NCBI GenBank assembly: GCA_900557355.1
Contig: USSR01000068.1
Span: forward strand, 1 to 16,813
Reading direction: 5' to 3'
DNA length: 16,813 bases
From: an uncultured Bacteroides sp.
GTDB taxonomy: Bacteria > Bacteroidota > Bacteroidia > Bacteroidales > Bacteroidaceae
Every line of letters starts with the position of its first letter. Position 1 is the stretch's first letter. Positions 16,176 to 16,813 of the stretch are shown piece after piece. Both the position numbers and the translations under genes were made by a program. A model generated the notes under the pieces. That model was not told the origin of the DNA. It ran no database searches and worked only from the letters and a program-made list of their open reading frames with translations.

Positions 16176-16813
16176 ATGAAGACAAAACGCTTATTAGGAT
16201 TATTGCTATTAATCCTGCCAATCACTGGCTTTGTTGCTTGTAGTGATGATGAACCGCAAGACAAGGTAGAAACTGTAAAAATGTTTATTTCTGACAAAAC
16301 TGGTACTTATCAGCCTTGGGGGAGTGATTCTCCTATCGATTGTATGCTGGTAAAAGAAGAAAGTGAAAGTGACTACAAAACGCTGGATTTTCAAGGAATT
16401 ACTGATTTCGTTTACGAAAAAGGCTATGAGTATGCTTTATGGGTTGAGAAAAGAACCTTGGTTAATCCTCCTGCTGATGGGAGTAGCATTGTCTATAAAT
16501 TGATAGATGTAATATCGAAGGCAAAAGTAGAGTATGAATACACTATAAAAGTAGATGGCCCTAATCCTTTTATTCTGTCTCCCGAAGGTGGTGAATATGA
16601 AATACCTTTTACCTGTAAAGCGAAGAAATTTGCAGAGGGTAGCCTGGTTGAAGATGGATATATTTCTTTAAAAGGGTTGAGATATAATATGGGTACCAAT
16701 TACGGAGGGCTGACAAGAATCGTAAAAGATGGTGAAAAGGTTGGGTTTTATAAATTTGTAATAGAAGGCATTCCGCGCTTTAATATGAAAGCGGCTCCTG
16801 TATGGTATTGTGG
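16176..16813 (+). CDS. DUF4377-type lipoprotein (3' end outside window)
   Basis: The frame is open from ATG 16176 to the window end; 212 complete codons are visible. The signal ends in a lipobox, GFVAC (Cys22), followed by SDDEP, an acidic stretch that often goes with surface export in Bacteroidetes. Residues about 35-115 match the DUF4377 pattern as I know it: YQPWGSDSPIDCMLVK, then GITDFVYEKGYEYALWV and NPPADGSSIVYKLIDV ending in SKAKVE. DUF4377 is found in small lipoproteins, sometimes next to HslJ-like domains, and has no known activity. From about 125 a second domain starts (NPFILSPEGGEYEIPF), which looks like a beta-sandwich of the BACON type often seen in Bacteroides surface proteins; that second call is less sure. 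The gene is divergent from the exported hydrolase. Confidence 0.82.
   Translation, partial: MKTKRLLGLLLLILPITGFVACSDDEPQDKVETVKMFISDKTGTYQPWGSDSPIDCMLVKEESESDYKTLDFQGITDFVYEKGYEYALWVEKRTLVNPPADGSSIVYKLIDVISKAKVEYEYTIKVDGPNPFILSPEGGEYEIPFTCKAKKFAEGSLVEDGYISLKGLRYNMGTNYGGLTRIVKDGEKVGFYKFVIEGIPRFNMKAAPVWYC

Overview
The window looks like a chromosomal segment of a gut Bacteroides species. The evidence is the gene families (hybrid two-component regulator, LruC-domain lipoprotein, DUF4377-type lipoprotein, VapE/DUF3874 protein), several promoters with the Bacteroides -7 motif TAnnTTTG, and the absence of clear Shine-Dalgarno sequences. Species cannot be fixed from the sequence alone. No rRNA, tRNA, CRISPR array or insertion sequence was seen.

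Region 1 (1-4810) is an accessory, partly decayed block. It opens with the C-terminal part of a VapE-like protein, a family common on mobile elements. Much more AT-rich genes follow: a membrane TPR regulator with a C-terminal LuxR-like helix-turn-helix, a protein with a conserved N-terminal region and a C-terminal HExxH metallopeptidase-like domain, and two small exported proteins. Three of these four genes carry visible lesions. The regulator has a 1-base frameshift inside its DNA-binding domain. The HExxH gene has an in-frame TAA and apparently no signal peptide. The last small gene has a frameshift at a run of seven A and probably a second stop. Only the gene at 3803-4342 looks intact. The layout suggests a secreted-effector module with its own regulator that is being lost in this strain; its function is inference.

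Region 2 (4837-8403) holds three apparently intact genes, each behind its own -7 element: an AraC-type regulator, a small FMN-binding split-barrel (pyridoxamine-phosphate-oxidase-like) protein, and a 642-residue LruC-domain surface lipoprotein. The last is closed by a strong intrinsic terminator.

Region 3 (8446-12449) is a complete 1321-residue hybrid two-component system: two seven-bladed sensor propellers, Y_Y_Y domain, membrane segment, histidine kinase, receiver and AraC-type DNA-binding domain. No SusC/SusD pair or glycoside hydrolase gene is in the window, so its target is not visible here.

Region 4 (12494-14554) contains a scar of a deleted gene, a divergent Fpg/Nei-type protein without the N-terminal catalytic proline, and a SAM-dependent methyltransferase. 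The methyltransferase sits behind a well-formed promoter and a roughly 150-nt leader that holds a terminator-like hairpin. A bidirectional terminator ends this region.

Region 5 (14573-16813) has an exported alpha/beta hydrolase on the minus strand and, divergently, the start of a DUF4377-type lipoprotein that runs off the window.
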